Assembly: GCA_934247875.1 (NCBI GenBank)
Contig: CAKQJZ010000010.1
Coordinates: 1 to 37,321, forward strand
Direction: 5' to 3'
DNA from: an uncultured Spirochaetales bacterium
GTDB taxonomy: Bacteria > Spirochaetota > Spirochaetia > Sphaerochaetales > Sphaerochaetaceae
Length of the DNA: 37,321 nucleotides
Positions 1-7,632 of the stretch are shown here, piece by piece (the first letter of the stretch is position 1; each line of letters starts with the position of its first letter). The notes beneath the pieces were generated by a model. That model was not told the origin of the DNA, ran no database searches, and saw nothing but the letters and a program-made list of their open reading frames with translations. The position numbers and the translations under genes were made by a program.

Positions 1-135
1 GCATCAAAGGCAGCGCGCCCATACAACAGCAGGCTTGATAAGTCAAAGCTTGCTGAGAATGGCTTCACGCTGCTTCCTCCATGGAAGGATGCTCTGAGGC
101 GATATCTGAAGGAGATTGAGAGATGGGACAGATAA
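1..135 (+). CDS. rfbD: dTDP-4-dehydrorhamnose reductase, C-terminal end (partial)
   Basis: The window opens inside this gene. Frame 1 reads 44 codons to a TAA at 133-135. The tail contains RPYNSRLDKSKL, then a PPW and an ALRRYL segment, which is the usual C-terminus of RfbD/RmlD, where a conserved 'RP..S.LD..K' stretch precedes a W..AL helix. The family reduces dTDP-4-keto-rhamnose to dTDP-L-rhamnose, the last step of dTDP-rhamnose synthesis in the cytoplasm. The end overlaps the next gene, rfbC, by 13 nt, so the two are in one operon and probably translationally coupled. The catalytic part lies outside the window, so the call rests on the C-terminal motif plus the rfbC neighbour. Confidence 0.85.
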   Translation, partial: ASKAARPYNSRLDKSKLAENGFTLLPPWKDALRRYLKEIERWDR

Positions 136-698
136 AGGTAACAGAACAGCATATAAAGGGACTCTATGTGATAGAGCCGACAGTCCATGGGGATGAGAGA
201 GGCTACTTCATGGAGACATACAACTACAGTGACATGAAGGAAGCAGGAATAGATGCAGTGTTCGTGCAGGACAATCAGTCACTGTCTACCAAGGGAGTCC
301 TGAGAGGGCTTCATTACCAGAAGGAGCATCCACAGGGGAAGCTCGTCAGAGTGATAAGAGGAGCAGTCTTTGATGTCGCTGTCGACATAAGGAAAGGAAG
401 CGAGACATATGGCAGATGGTTCGGAGTTGAGCTCTCAGCCGAGAACAAGAAGCAGTTCTACATCTCACCAGGCTTCGCACATGGCTTCATAGTGCTCTCA
501 GATGTTGCTGAGTTCTGCTATAAATGCACAGACTTCTATCATCCAGAGGATGAGGGTGGCATAGCATGGAATGATCCATCGATAGGAATTGAATGGCCAG
601 ACGTGGTAAAGAAAGACGATGGCTATATGCTAGAAGATGGAACTCCATTGAATTTATCACAGAAAGATAAAAAACATGGGGCATTGGCATGGAATTGA
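123..698 (+). CDS. rfbC: dTDP-4-dehydrorhamnose 3,5-epimerase
   Basis: This 191-aa protein has the normal RfbC/RmlC length. It converts dTDP-4-keto-6-deoxyglucose to dTDP-4-keto-rhamnose in the cytoplasm, supplying rhamnose for surface glycans. Family landmarks visible: 'DERGYF' (residues 24-29), 'QDNQSLS' (49-55), 'LRGLHYQ' with the expected catalytic His64, 'VFDVAVDIR' (82-90), 'FYISPGFAHGF' (112-122), and the C-terminal 'WNDPSIGIEWP' block. It overlaps rfbD upstream by 13 nt and gtrA downstream by 10 nt. Its base composition and C-ending codon use are clearly more GC-rich than the gtrA-wzx block that follows, so the composition boundary falls at its 3' end. Confidence 0.96.
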   Translation: MGQIKVTEQHIKGLYVIEPTVHGDERGYFMETYNYSDMKEAGIDAVFVQDNQSLSTKGVLRGLHYQKEHPQGKLVRVIRGAVFDVAVDIRKGSETYGRWFGVELSAENKKQFYISPGFAHGFIVLSDVAEFCYKCTDFYHPEDEGGIAWNDPSIGIEWPDVVKKDDGYMLEDGTPLNLSQKDKKHGALAWN

Positions 699-1111
699 AT
701 AAAAATAATATTAAGGAGCTATTCATGTACTTAGTATTTGGAGTATTAACGACAGTTGTTAATATTTTAACTTTTGTACTTTGTACTAGAGTGGTTAATT
801 GTACTGTTGTTATTTCAAATATCATTGCATGGTTTGTATCTGTTTTCTTTGCATACGTAACAAATAGAAAATTTGTTTTTAATTCTCAGAAGAATAGCCT
901 CAAACAAATATTAAAAGAAGCGTGTTATTTTTATGCTGGTCGTATTGGAACTGGTGTGTTGGACACTTTCCTAATGTTTTTATCTGTAGATGTGCTCAAT
1001 CTTAATGATATTCTTATGAAGGTTATTGTTAATGGTATAGTCATCATATTAAATTATATCGTTAGTAAATTTATGATTTTTAGGAAGAAGGATGATGCTG
1101 AATCAGAATAG
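689..1111 (+). CDS. GtrA family membrane protein
   Basis: A 140-aa protein with four hydrophobic segments, beginning 'LFMYLVFGVLTTVVNI', with 'YVTNRKFVF' in the middle loop and 'NYIVSKFMIFRK' at the end. These are typical of the GtrA/DPMS3 family (PF04138). GtrA proteins are proposed to flip or help handle undecaprenyl-phosphate-linked sugars during O-antigen or teichoic acid modification. The gene overlaps rfbC by 10 nt and the following gtrB-like gene by 20 nt, so the three are cotranscribed. No good Shine-Dalgarno precedes the ATG, in line with coupling to rfbC. It is strongly AT-rich. The family call is firm; the exact sugar is unknown. Confidence 0.9.
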   Translation: MELNKNNIKELFMYLVFGVLTTVVNILTFVLCTRVVNCTVVISNIIAWFVSVFFAYVTNRKFVFNSQKNSLKQILKEACYFYAGRIGTGVLDTFLMFLSVDVLNLNDILMKVIVNGIVIILNYIVSKFMIFRKKDDAESE

Positions 1112-2081
1112 TGAAATTACAAAGAACCTTGCTATTGTTGTTCCGTGTTTTAATGAAGAGGAAATGCTTGAACCTCAAGAAAATAATGAACTAGGTTTGT
1201 TTTTGGCTGAATTTAATAAGCTATCCTTTAATGAATCTATCAATCTCTCATTTGTGTTTATTGATGATGGATCACGTGATAAAACGTTATATCATCTAAG
1301 ACGTCTTTCAAATATTGATAACAGAGTTCATTATGTTTCGTTTTCTCGAAATTTTGGAAAAGAGTCTGCGCTTTACGCAGGTCTAGAGAATGCTTTGGCT
1401 TTGAACCCATCTGCAGATTATATTGTTACCATGGATGTTGATTTACAAGATCCTCCTTCTCTTCTTCCTAATATGTTGGATATTTGTCTATCTAATGAAT
1501 ATGATACCGTTGCTACACGTCGAGTTACACGAAAAGGTGAGCCTATTATTCGCAGTTTTTTTGCGAGAATGTTTTATAGGATAATTAACAAGATTTCATC
1601 TACCGAAATTGTTGATGGTGCAAGAGATTTCAGAATGATGCCAAGAAAAATGGTTGAAGCTTTGATAGCTATGCCAGAAGTTAATAGATTTTCAAAAGGA
1701 TTATTCTCCTGGGTAGGATTTAAAACAAAATGGCTTGAGTATGAAAATATAAACAGAAAAGCAGGTGAGACAAAATGGTCTTTTTGGAAGTTATTCAAAT
1801 ACTCAATAGATGGCATTGCATCATTTTCAACTACGCCGCTTTATATTTCTTCGTTTGTAGGAATAATAACTTGCCTTGCTGCTTTTATTTATCTAATAGT
1901 TGTACTAGTAAAAACTCTAGCTTTTGGAGAAGTTGTTAAGGGATATCCTTCGCTGATGTGCGTTATTCTTTTCTTTAGTGGAGTAATGCTTACATGTGTT
2001 GGTATATTGGGTTTATATTTGTCAAAAATGTATATTGAGGTAAAAAGAAGACCTATCTATGTTATTAAAGAATCAAAGTGA
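1092..2081 (+). CDS. Polyprenyl-phosphate glycosyltransferase (GtrB/DPM1-like)
   Basis: A 329-aa family 2 glycosyltransferase. The N-terminal GT-A domain has 'VVPCFNEEEM', 'FIDDGSRDKTL', 'SFSRNFGKESALYAGL' and the metal-binding 'MDVDLQDPP'. It is followed by two C-terminal hydrophobic helices (about residues 250-280 and 290-315). This layout matches GtrB/DPM1 enzymes, which transfer a hexose from a nucleotide sugar to undecaprenyl phosphate on the cytoplasmic face of the membrane. Together with GtrA before it and the DUF6056-like membrane protein after it, it resembles a three-gene O-antigen glucosylation (gtrABC) cassette. The start could be the ATG at 1092 or at 1095; AAGG lies directly before both, so 1095 is at least as good. 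It overlaps both neighbours. Confidence 0.92.
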   Translation: MMLNQNSEITKNLAIVVPCFNEEEMLEPQENNELGLFLAEFNKLSFNESINLSFVFIDDGSRDKTLYHLRRLSNIDNRVHYVSFSRNFGKESALYAGLENALALNPSADYIVTMDVDLQDPPSLLPNMLDICLSNEYDTVATRRVTRKGEPIIRSFFARMFYRIINKISSTEIVDGARDFRMMPRKMVEALIAMPEVNRFSKGLFSWVGFKTKWLEYENINRKAGETKWSFWKLFKYSIDGIASFSTTPLYISSFVGIITCLAAFIYLIVVLVKTLAFGEVVKGYPSLMCVILFFSGVMLTCVGILGLYLSKMYIEVKRRPIYVIKESK

Positions 2082-3402
2082 GTCTAAGAAGATACGTTTA
2101 TTCTTTTTCTTAGCGTTTTTATTTGTTTTAGTTTTTAATATTATAACCCCTCTTGCCTATGATGATTTTTCATATCGCAATGTTTGGGGAGAAAATAGAG
2201 AGGTAAAATCTTTAACAGATGTTATTACTTCTCAGTATAACCATTGGAAAACATGGGGTGGTCGATCGGTTGCACATTTTATAGCTCAGATTTTTTTAGC
2301 GTTGCCATCCAAGATGTATTTCAATATATGTAATTCATTAATGTATATGTTGCTTATATATCTTATAGGCAAATTATCTTTTCGTAAGCATCTCCCTAGA
2401 GCTATTGATTATGTTTTTATCTTCTTTTTGAGCTGGATTGCTTTTGCAGAGTGGGGAAGTGTTTTTTTATGGCTTATTGGTAGTTGTAATTATCTTTGGA
2501 CGACAGTTTTTGCTATTTCTTATGTATACTTCTTTCTTTATATGAGTAAGACAGAAGTAAGATGGATTAAATCTTTCAGATGTTTAGGTTTCTTTATATT
2601 AGGTATCTTAGCTGGATGGTCAAATGAAAATACAGGAGCCTCATTAGTCTTCTTTTCAATTTGCGCAATCTTATGGTGTCACTTTGTCAAGAAAGAAATA
2701 ATATCTATAGAGTCATACTTTGGTACTATTGGAACCCTAACAGGTTTTTTGTTGATGATCTTGGCTCCTGGAAATTATGTTAGATTAGATGGAGTTTCTT
2801 TACATGGATATGAACAGATTAATTTCTTTGTAACTGTATTTTGTAGATTTTTTATTTATCTAGCAGTTTTCCTATACACTAATATTCCATTAATAATAAT
2901 CACTATTATCATGTTTATAAAAAAGCGTCCAACAAAGAGTTTCTTTAAAGAAAGTAATGCTGTATTGCTTTTAGCTGCATTTTTTGTTGGTCAGAATTCT
3001 ATGGTACTATCTCCTGAGTATCCGCCAAGAGCAGTAACCATAGTCACTTTGTATTTTATGTGCTTTGTTATGTCTTATTTTGATTTTTATCAAGAAGATT
3101 TAGAAAATCTCTCAAAGAGTATTTTTAATGTTTTATTGATACTTTTTATATTATTCTCTGGTATTTCTTTATATGGAGACATAAGAATAAAGAAAGGAAT
3201 TAAAGAAATGGAGAATGCTATTGTTATGCAAAAGGAGAATGGCGAAATGGATATTGTAGTAGAGTCTCCTAAAGCATCTTTTTTTAATAGTCATTCTGTG
3301 GTAGCTGCTTCAAGTCAATATTTATCTGATAATCCATATCATTGGTTTAATAGACAGCAGGCTTCAATATATGGTGTTAATTCTATAAAGGGTATTCATT
3401 AA
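2059..3402 (+). CDS. Polytopic membrane protein, DUF6056-like; probable GtrC-type glycosyltransferase
   Basis: A 447-aa integral membrane protein with about 10-11 hydrophobic segments. Soon after the first helix it has 'PLAYDDFSYRN', an acidic loop, then a 'WGGRSVAHF' segment. This arrangement is typical of DUF6056 and related GT-C-fold proteins, where the first periplasmic loop carries the catalytic acids. It overlaps the GtrB-like gene by 23 nt. In gtr cassettes the third gene is the serotype-specific transferase that moves the sugar from undecaprenyl phosphate to the growing glycan outside the cytoplasm, and that is the inferred role here. The family match is from memory of the N-terminal motif. 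The acceptor and sugar cannot be read from the sequence. Confidence 0.7.
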   Translation: MLLKNQSESKKIRLFFFLAFLFVLVFNIITPLAYDDFSYRNVWGENREVKSLTDVITSQYNHWKTWGGRSVAHFIAQIFLALPSKMYFNICNSLMYMLLIYLIGKLSFRKHLPRAIDYVFIFFLSWIAFAEWGSVFLWLIGSCNYLWTTVFAISYVYFFLYMSKTEVRWIKSFRCLGFFILGILAGWSNENTGASLVFFSICAILWCHFVKKEIISIESYFGTIGTLTGFLLMILAPGNYVRLDGVSLHGYEQINFFVTVFCRFFIYLAVFLYTNIPLIIITIIMFIKKRPTKSFFKESNAVLLLAAFFVGQNSMVLSPEYPPRAVTIVTLYFMCFVMSYFDFYQEDLENLSKSIFNVLLILFILFSGISLYGDIRIKKGIKEMENAIVMQKENGEMDIVVESPKASFFNSHSVVAASSQYLSDNPYHWFNRQQASIYGVNSIKGIH

Positions 3403-3509
3403 CAGTTTTAGCTTTAGAAATAATACAAAGAATTTATATATGATACACTTGTTAGTGTCTGATATTGATTTGAACATGACTAGGGTATATGAAGATAAGG
3501 GTTAAATAA

Positions 3510-4394
3510 ATGAAAACACTCAGCATTGCTACGCCTACACGTAATCGTCCTTTGGCTTTAGAACAGAATATTAGAGGAATGCTTCCTGAACTTAGAAAAT
3601 ATAATATTCCTTTATTTATTAGAGATGATTCAACAAATGACGAAACAGAGCATATGATTGCTAAGTTAAAAGAAGAGTATCCTCTAATAGATTATAAACG
3701 CAACACACCTCCAAAAGGTCATGATTGCAATTGCTTACAAACAATACAGCTACCAAACAGTGATTATGTTTGGTACCTAGGTGATAGCGCAATAGCCCTA
3801 GAAGGAACAGTTACTGAGATTTATGAAAGAATTCAGTCGGGGCCTTCTTTTGTATTTCTAAATAGACAAATACCAAGATTACATTTGGGATTTACAGGAA
3901 ATATTCCAGATTTTGATGCCTTCATAGAGAAGAATCTTTGGCATATTACGCTTACTAGTGCAACTGTTTATAGTAAAGAAGCAATAAAGGATGGCATAGA
4001 AGGATTAAATCTTAAAGACTGTGCCAATTTTGCACAGCTTGGGATAATTATGAATGCCTATAATGAAGGACACAGAGATGGAATATGGATTCAACGTCGA
4101 ACAATGGTTGCCAATCGTGCTGGTACAAAAAGCTATTGGGCAGCAAAGACGGTTCCAATATTTGCTACAGATTGGGCCACTTTAGTAAGAGCCTATTGTA
4201 AGGACTTAAGTGAAGAACGTGTAAACAAGATAATTCGATCTCATTCAAAACATACTGGTATATTAGGTTTTTGGAAGCTTTTGCAGCTTAGAATTCATGG
4301 CGTTTATACAAAACAGATTATGGAAGAAAACTGGGATAATCTAGTTATTGCAAGTCCTCTTCCAAAATTCTTGTTAAAGATGCTAGCAAAATGA
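3510..4394 (+). CDS. Glycosyltransferase family 2
   Basis: A 294-aa GT-A-fold glycosyltransferase without membrane helices. The N-terminus has 'LSIATPTRNRP', then 'IRDDSTND' at about residues 37-44 and 'DYVWYLGDSA' at about 85-94, which are the nucleotide-sugar-binding and D-x-D-equivalent positions. The style resembles GT2 enzymes of O-antigen clusters such as abequosyl-type transferases, but the sugar cannot be assigned. The ATG follows a weak AAGGG about 10 nt upstream. It is separated from the previous gene by 107 AT-rich bases, the only real gap in this cluster, so a separate promoter is possible. It overlaps the next transferase by 4 nt (ATGA). A cytoplasmic role in assembling the repeat unit is inferred. 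Confidence 0.85.
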   Translation: MKTLSIATPTRNRPLALEQNIRGMLPELRKYNIPLFIRDDSTNDETEHMIAKLKEEYPLIDYKRNTPPKGHDCNCLQTIQLPNSDYVWYLGDSAIALEGTVTEIYERIQSGPSFVFLNRQIPRLHLGFTGNIPDFDAFIEKNLWHITLTSATVYSKEAIKDGIEGLNLKDCANFAQLGIIMNAYNEGHRDGIWIQRRTMVANRAGTKSYWAAKTVPIFATDWATLVRAYCKDLSEERVNKIIRSHSKHTGILGFWKLLQLRIHGVYTKQIMEENWDNLVIASPLPKFLLKMLAK

Positions 4395-5131
4395 CAGATT
4401 TTATCAGCGTTATTTGTGTATCTAATAATCCAGGATGTCTAAATGATTTTCTTCTTAATGGACTGAAAAATCAGACAGAAAAATATGAGCTTATTGTTCT
4501 AGATAATCAAAACAAGGAGTTTTCATCTGCGGCAAAAGCCTTAAATGAAGGAGCAAGGCGTGCTTCATCTGATTGGCTTATTTTTTCTCATCAAGATATA
4601 TTGATGGAATCAGATGATGTCTTAACTGTTGTAAAAAAGTGTTTTAAGGAAGGACTTTCTTTCTTTGGTTCTTCGGGTGTAAAAAAATTTACAGCAAAGA
4701 TGATAAGCAATGTTTGGACTTCGAATCATGATCCAATGTTATTTGCAAACTCTAATAATATTCGTATAGATCGACCAGTGAAGGTAGAAACGCTAGATGA
4801 ATGTTTTATATGTATGACACGTGATGCGTACAATGCAATTGGCGGATTTGATGAAGTACTATGCGATAATTGGCATATGTATGGAGTTGATGCTTCCTAT
4901 ACTGCAAAAGAAAAAGGAATAGATGTCTATGCAGCCCCTTTTTCCCTTTTACATAAATCTGGTGGCAGAATTTCCAAAGCATTCATACACAATCTTAGAG
5001 CAATGGCTAAGAAGCATCATTTGAAATGGATAGCTGCTCCATGCTATCATTTTGTGAATTTTTATCCATTTATGTGGTTGTTATGGTCATTTTGGCAAAT
5101 TAATTATTACATTGATGGTAAGAGAAAGTGA
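4391..5131 (+). CDS. Glycosyltransferase family 2 (PF13712-like)
   Basis: A 246-aa glycosyltransferase. Features are 'ISVICVSNN' at the N-terminus, 'IVLDNQN', 'ALNEGARRASSDWLIFSHQDI' split across the nucleotide-binding core, and 'ECFICMTRDAY..IGGFDE' followed by 'YGVDASYTAKEKG'. The 'FSHQDI' signature is typical of the Glyco_tranf_2_5 group, in which His-Gln-Asp replaces the classic D-x-D. It overlaps the preceding GT2 gene by 4 nt and lies 8 nt before the flippase gene, so the three act as one translation unit. It probably adds one sugar to a lipid-linked surface oligosaccharide in the cytoplasm. Donor and acceptor are unknown. Confidence 0.85.
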   Translation: MTDFISVICVSNNPGCLNDFLLNGLKNQTEKYELIVLDNQNKEFSSAAKALNEGARRASSDWLIFSHQDILMESDDVLTVVKKCFKEGLSFFGSSGVKKFTAKMISNVWTSNHDPMLFANSNNIRIDRPVKVETLDECFICMTRDAYNAIGGFDEVLCDNWHMYGVDASYTAKEKGIDVYAAPFSLLHKSGGRISKAFIHNLRAMAKKHHLKWIAAPCYHFVNFYPFMWLLWSFWQINYYIDGKRK

Positions 5132-5139
5132 TATTATAG

Positions 5140-6735
5140 ATGGGCATATCTAAAAAAGATTTAGAAAGAATAGATCATACAACTAGAAATACAACAGCAG
5201 CCTTAGTCTTTTCTATTTTGATGGGCATTTTTAGTTTTGTTGAAAGGACAGTATTCAATCAGTTTTTCTTAACTGATTATCTGGGGCTTTCGAGTTTCTT
5301 TAATAATGTAATGACCATTCTTTCCGCAACAGAACTTGGCCTTTACACTTCGATTTCATATGCACTATATGCGCCTGTTGAGCATCGTGATAATGCTCAG
5401 ATATCAACAATTCTAAAATTCTTGAAGCAGGCATATTCAGCCGTTGGCTCTATTATTATTGGCGCAGGGCTTGTTTTATTACCTTTTATTAAATACTTGA
5501 TTCACGTCGACATTCCGATGCAACAAGTATATGTCTACTACCTAATATACTTGTTTTCATCTGGTATTAATTATTTATTGAATTATAGAAATGTTTTATT
5601 CTCAGCAAATCAGGATCAGTATGTTATAACAATTGCTTCTTATCTTACTTGGACAATTTTATATATTGTTCAATCCGTAATAATCGTGGCAACAAGAAGC
5701 TTTTTATTGTATGCACTGGCTATTTTAGCTGCTAACGTCATTAAAGATATATTTCTGTATATACAATCACGGAAGACATTTCCAGAGATTTCTGTGCGTG
5801 GTACTGAAAAGCTAGAACCTGTAATAAAAGATAAGATAGTAAAAAATGTTAAAGGATTGATTTCTACAAGGATAGGCTCAATGCTTGTCAGTACTACCGA
5901 TTCAGTTTTGATTTCTGCAATGGTAAGCACAGCGTTTCTTGGTTTATATTCTAATTATCAAATGCTTTTAAGTGGGATGAGAACATTGATTGTTATTATT
6001 CCAGAGGCTGCAACTGCATCAATTGGTAATATTGGGGTAACAGAAAGCAATAGAAAAATTTCAAACAGTTTCCAGAAGTTGGATTTGGGGTCTTTTTTTA
6101 TTTTCTCTTTCTTGTCTATTATCTTCATAAATACTTCAACTCCGATTGTTAAAGCTTTTTTTGGCAGCGATAAAATTATACCTTTAAGTTCTCTTATTCT
6201 TTTAGCTGTTAATTTTTATCTGACAAGTCTTCGTGAAATGTTAATATCATATAAATCATCCCTTGGACTATATTGGTACGATAGAAAAAGACCTATTGTA
6301 GAAGGTTTAACTAATCTTATTGTTTCAATTGTTCTCGGAAAGTTTATGGGCTTCAATGGAATTATTCTTGGAACAATAATTACAAATCTTGCAATTAATC
6401 TTGTTGTGGAACCCAGGGTTATATTCCATTATGGTTTAAAGCGATCTGCTTTTTGGTATTATTGGTTGCAACTAGGCAGATTTATCTTATTTGGAATTGT
6501 TAGTGTTATTTCGTATGCAATGTGCCACTATATTGTTCTTCCAAGCTTTGGCAACTTAGTCGTAAATGATTTCTCTGTTAACATTTCATATGTATTGCAA
6601 ATAGGTTTAAATTTTATTATTTCATCTATAGTCTGTGGTGTAATTTACTTTTTGGTCTATCATAAGAATTCTGACGCTAAAGCAATCATAGATACCTTGA
6701 TTATCGCATTGAGAAAAAAACATAAAAAGAATTAG
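5140..6735 (+). CDS. Oligosaccharide flippase (Wzx-like)
   Basis: A 531-aa polytopic membrane protein with about 12-14 predicted helices and short basic cytoplasmic loops. It starts 'MGISKKDLERIDHTTRN', typical of Wzx/MVF-superfamily polysaccharide transporters of Gram-positive-like and spirochaete clusters. Such proteins move undecaprenyl-diphosphate-linked oligosaccharide units across the cytoplasmic membrane. It is the last gene of the + strand glycan block. Its end overlaps the 3' end of the convergent licD gene by 4 nt, leaving no room for a terminator outside coding sequence. No Wzy polymerase is evident in the window, so it may export a single unit or the polymerase may be elsewhere. 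The sequence is AT-rich like gtrA onward. Confidence 0.85.
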   Translation: MGISKKDLERIDHTTRNTTAALVFSILMGIFSFVERTVFNQFFLTDYLGLSSFFNNVMTILSATELGLYTSISYALYAPVEHRDNAQISTILKFLKQAYSAVGSIIIGAGLVLLPFIKYLIHVDIPMQQVYVYYLIYLFSSGINYLLNYRNVLFSANQDQYVITIASYLTWTILYIVQSVIIVATRSFLLYALAILAANVIKDIFLYIQSRKTFPEISVRGTEKLEPVIKDKIVKNVKGLISTRIGSMLVSTTDSVLISAMVSTAFLGLYSNYQMLLSGMRTLIVIIPEAATASIGNIGVTESNRKISNSFQKLDLGSFFIFSFLSIIFINTSTPIVKAFFGSDKIIPLSSLILLAVNFYLTSLREMLISYKSSLGLYWYDRKRPIVEGLTNLIVSIVLGKFMGFNGIILGTIITNLAINLVVEPRVIFHYGLKRSAFWYYWLQLGRFILFGIVSVISYAMCHYIVLPSFGNLVVNDFSVNISYVLQIGLNFIISSIVCGVIYFLVYHKNSDAKAIIDTLIIALRKKHKKN

Positions 6736-7592
6736 TCTATAGTCTTTTGTAGGTGCTCTAAATACATTGGAGTAAGTATTTCAAAATCATATCCATGAGC
6801 AGGTTTTCTGCATTCTTTTGGCGGAAGTTTATTATAATCACCATATCCATTAGTTAAATATTCATGTGCATATTTAGGTCCAAAGAATTTATATCCCTCA
6901 AATTCATATAGTTTTGGTGTGCCATACCATTTCGTAGGCATTACTCCTTGCATATCCCAACCAAAAATATCTCCAGAATAGTCGGATTCAAAATCTTTGA
7001 TCATTGCCTTATCTGCTTTCTGATGTAAAGAATTTCCTTTGTTGTTTAGTTTGAGAAAGAATCTAACAACCGACCAAAATGGTCTTATAGTCTTACGCTG
7101 ATCATAATAGTGGTAATAGCTTAGTAAGTATATTTTCCACTTTATACTTTTGTTAACCCAATGTTTTCTTTTTTTATAAGTGTTTGGGAATTTATCTAAA
7201 GGAAATATATCTATAAATATTCCCGCATCTTTCCTTCCATTAGGAAAACAAGTTTCAATAATATGCGTTCTTGTATCTTCCAGCTTTGCCCATTGATAGG
7301 GATATGATCCATCTGAAATAGTCTTATAAGAAGCTAAACGATACTCACTCTTAAATTCTTTAGAAAGAGTTAAAAGCTTCTCATAGTCATTTCTAGGCAT
7401 ACAAACATCGATATCATCATCCCATGGAATAAAACCTTTATGTCTTATAGCTCCTAGTATTGTTCCACCATGCATATAATAGGAAAGATTATGAACATCG
7501 CAAAAAGCATGAAACTCAAGTAAAAGATTTAAAACGATATCTTGAATACGAGTGTCAACTCCGTATAAATTCATATGTTTGTTTGATTTCAT
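6732..7592 (-). CDS. licD: LicD family phosphocholine transferase
   Basis: About 286 aa. The LicD domain is clear: 'YYMHGGTILGAIRHKGFIPWDDDID', of which the 'GG(T)xLGAxRh.GfiPWDDDiD' core is diagnostic, with the acidic DDDID at about residues 58-62. LicD enzymes transfer phosphocholine from CDP-choline to a surface glycan sugar. The ORF can be extended three codons to a TTG at 7601, but no spaced Shine-Dalgarno supports that, so the ATG at 7592 is used; an ATG at 7574 is also possible. It is last in the lic operon, 40 nt after the BCCT transporter gene. It is more AT-rich than the other lic genes, resembling the adjacent glycan block. Confidence 0.9.
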   Translation of the reverse strand: MKSNKHMNLYGVDTRIQDIVLNLLLEFHAFCDVHNLSYYMHGGTILGAIRHKGFIPWDDDIDVCMPRNDYEKLLTLSKEFKSEYRLASYKTISDGSYPYQWAKLEDTRTHIIETCFPNGRKDAGIFIDIFPLDKFPNTYKKRKHWVNKSIKWKIYLLSYYHYYDQRKTIRPFWSVVRFFLKLNNKGNSLHQKADKAMIKDFESDYSGDIFGWDMQGVMPTKWYGTPKLYEFEGYKFFGPKYAHEYLTNGYGDYNKLPPKECRKPAHGYDFEILTPMYLEHLQKTID

Positions 7593-7632
7593 TTTTTTCA
7601 ATAATTAACTGTACCTTATACTATCTTATTAT

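Noticed and set aside
487..825. A 112-aa minus-strand ORF across the rfbC-gtrA junction.
   Set aside because: It overlaps two well-supported genes and has no family features.
3440..3505. A 21-codon ORF between the DUF6056-like gene and the first GT2 gene.
   Set aside because: No ribosome binding site and no recognisable product; it sits in AT-rich sequence where short ORFs arise by chance.
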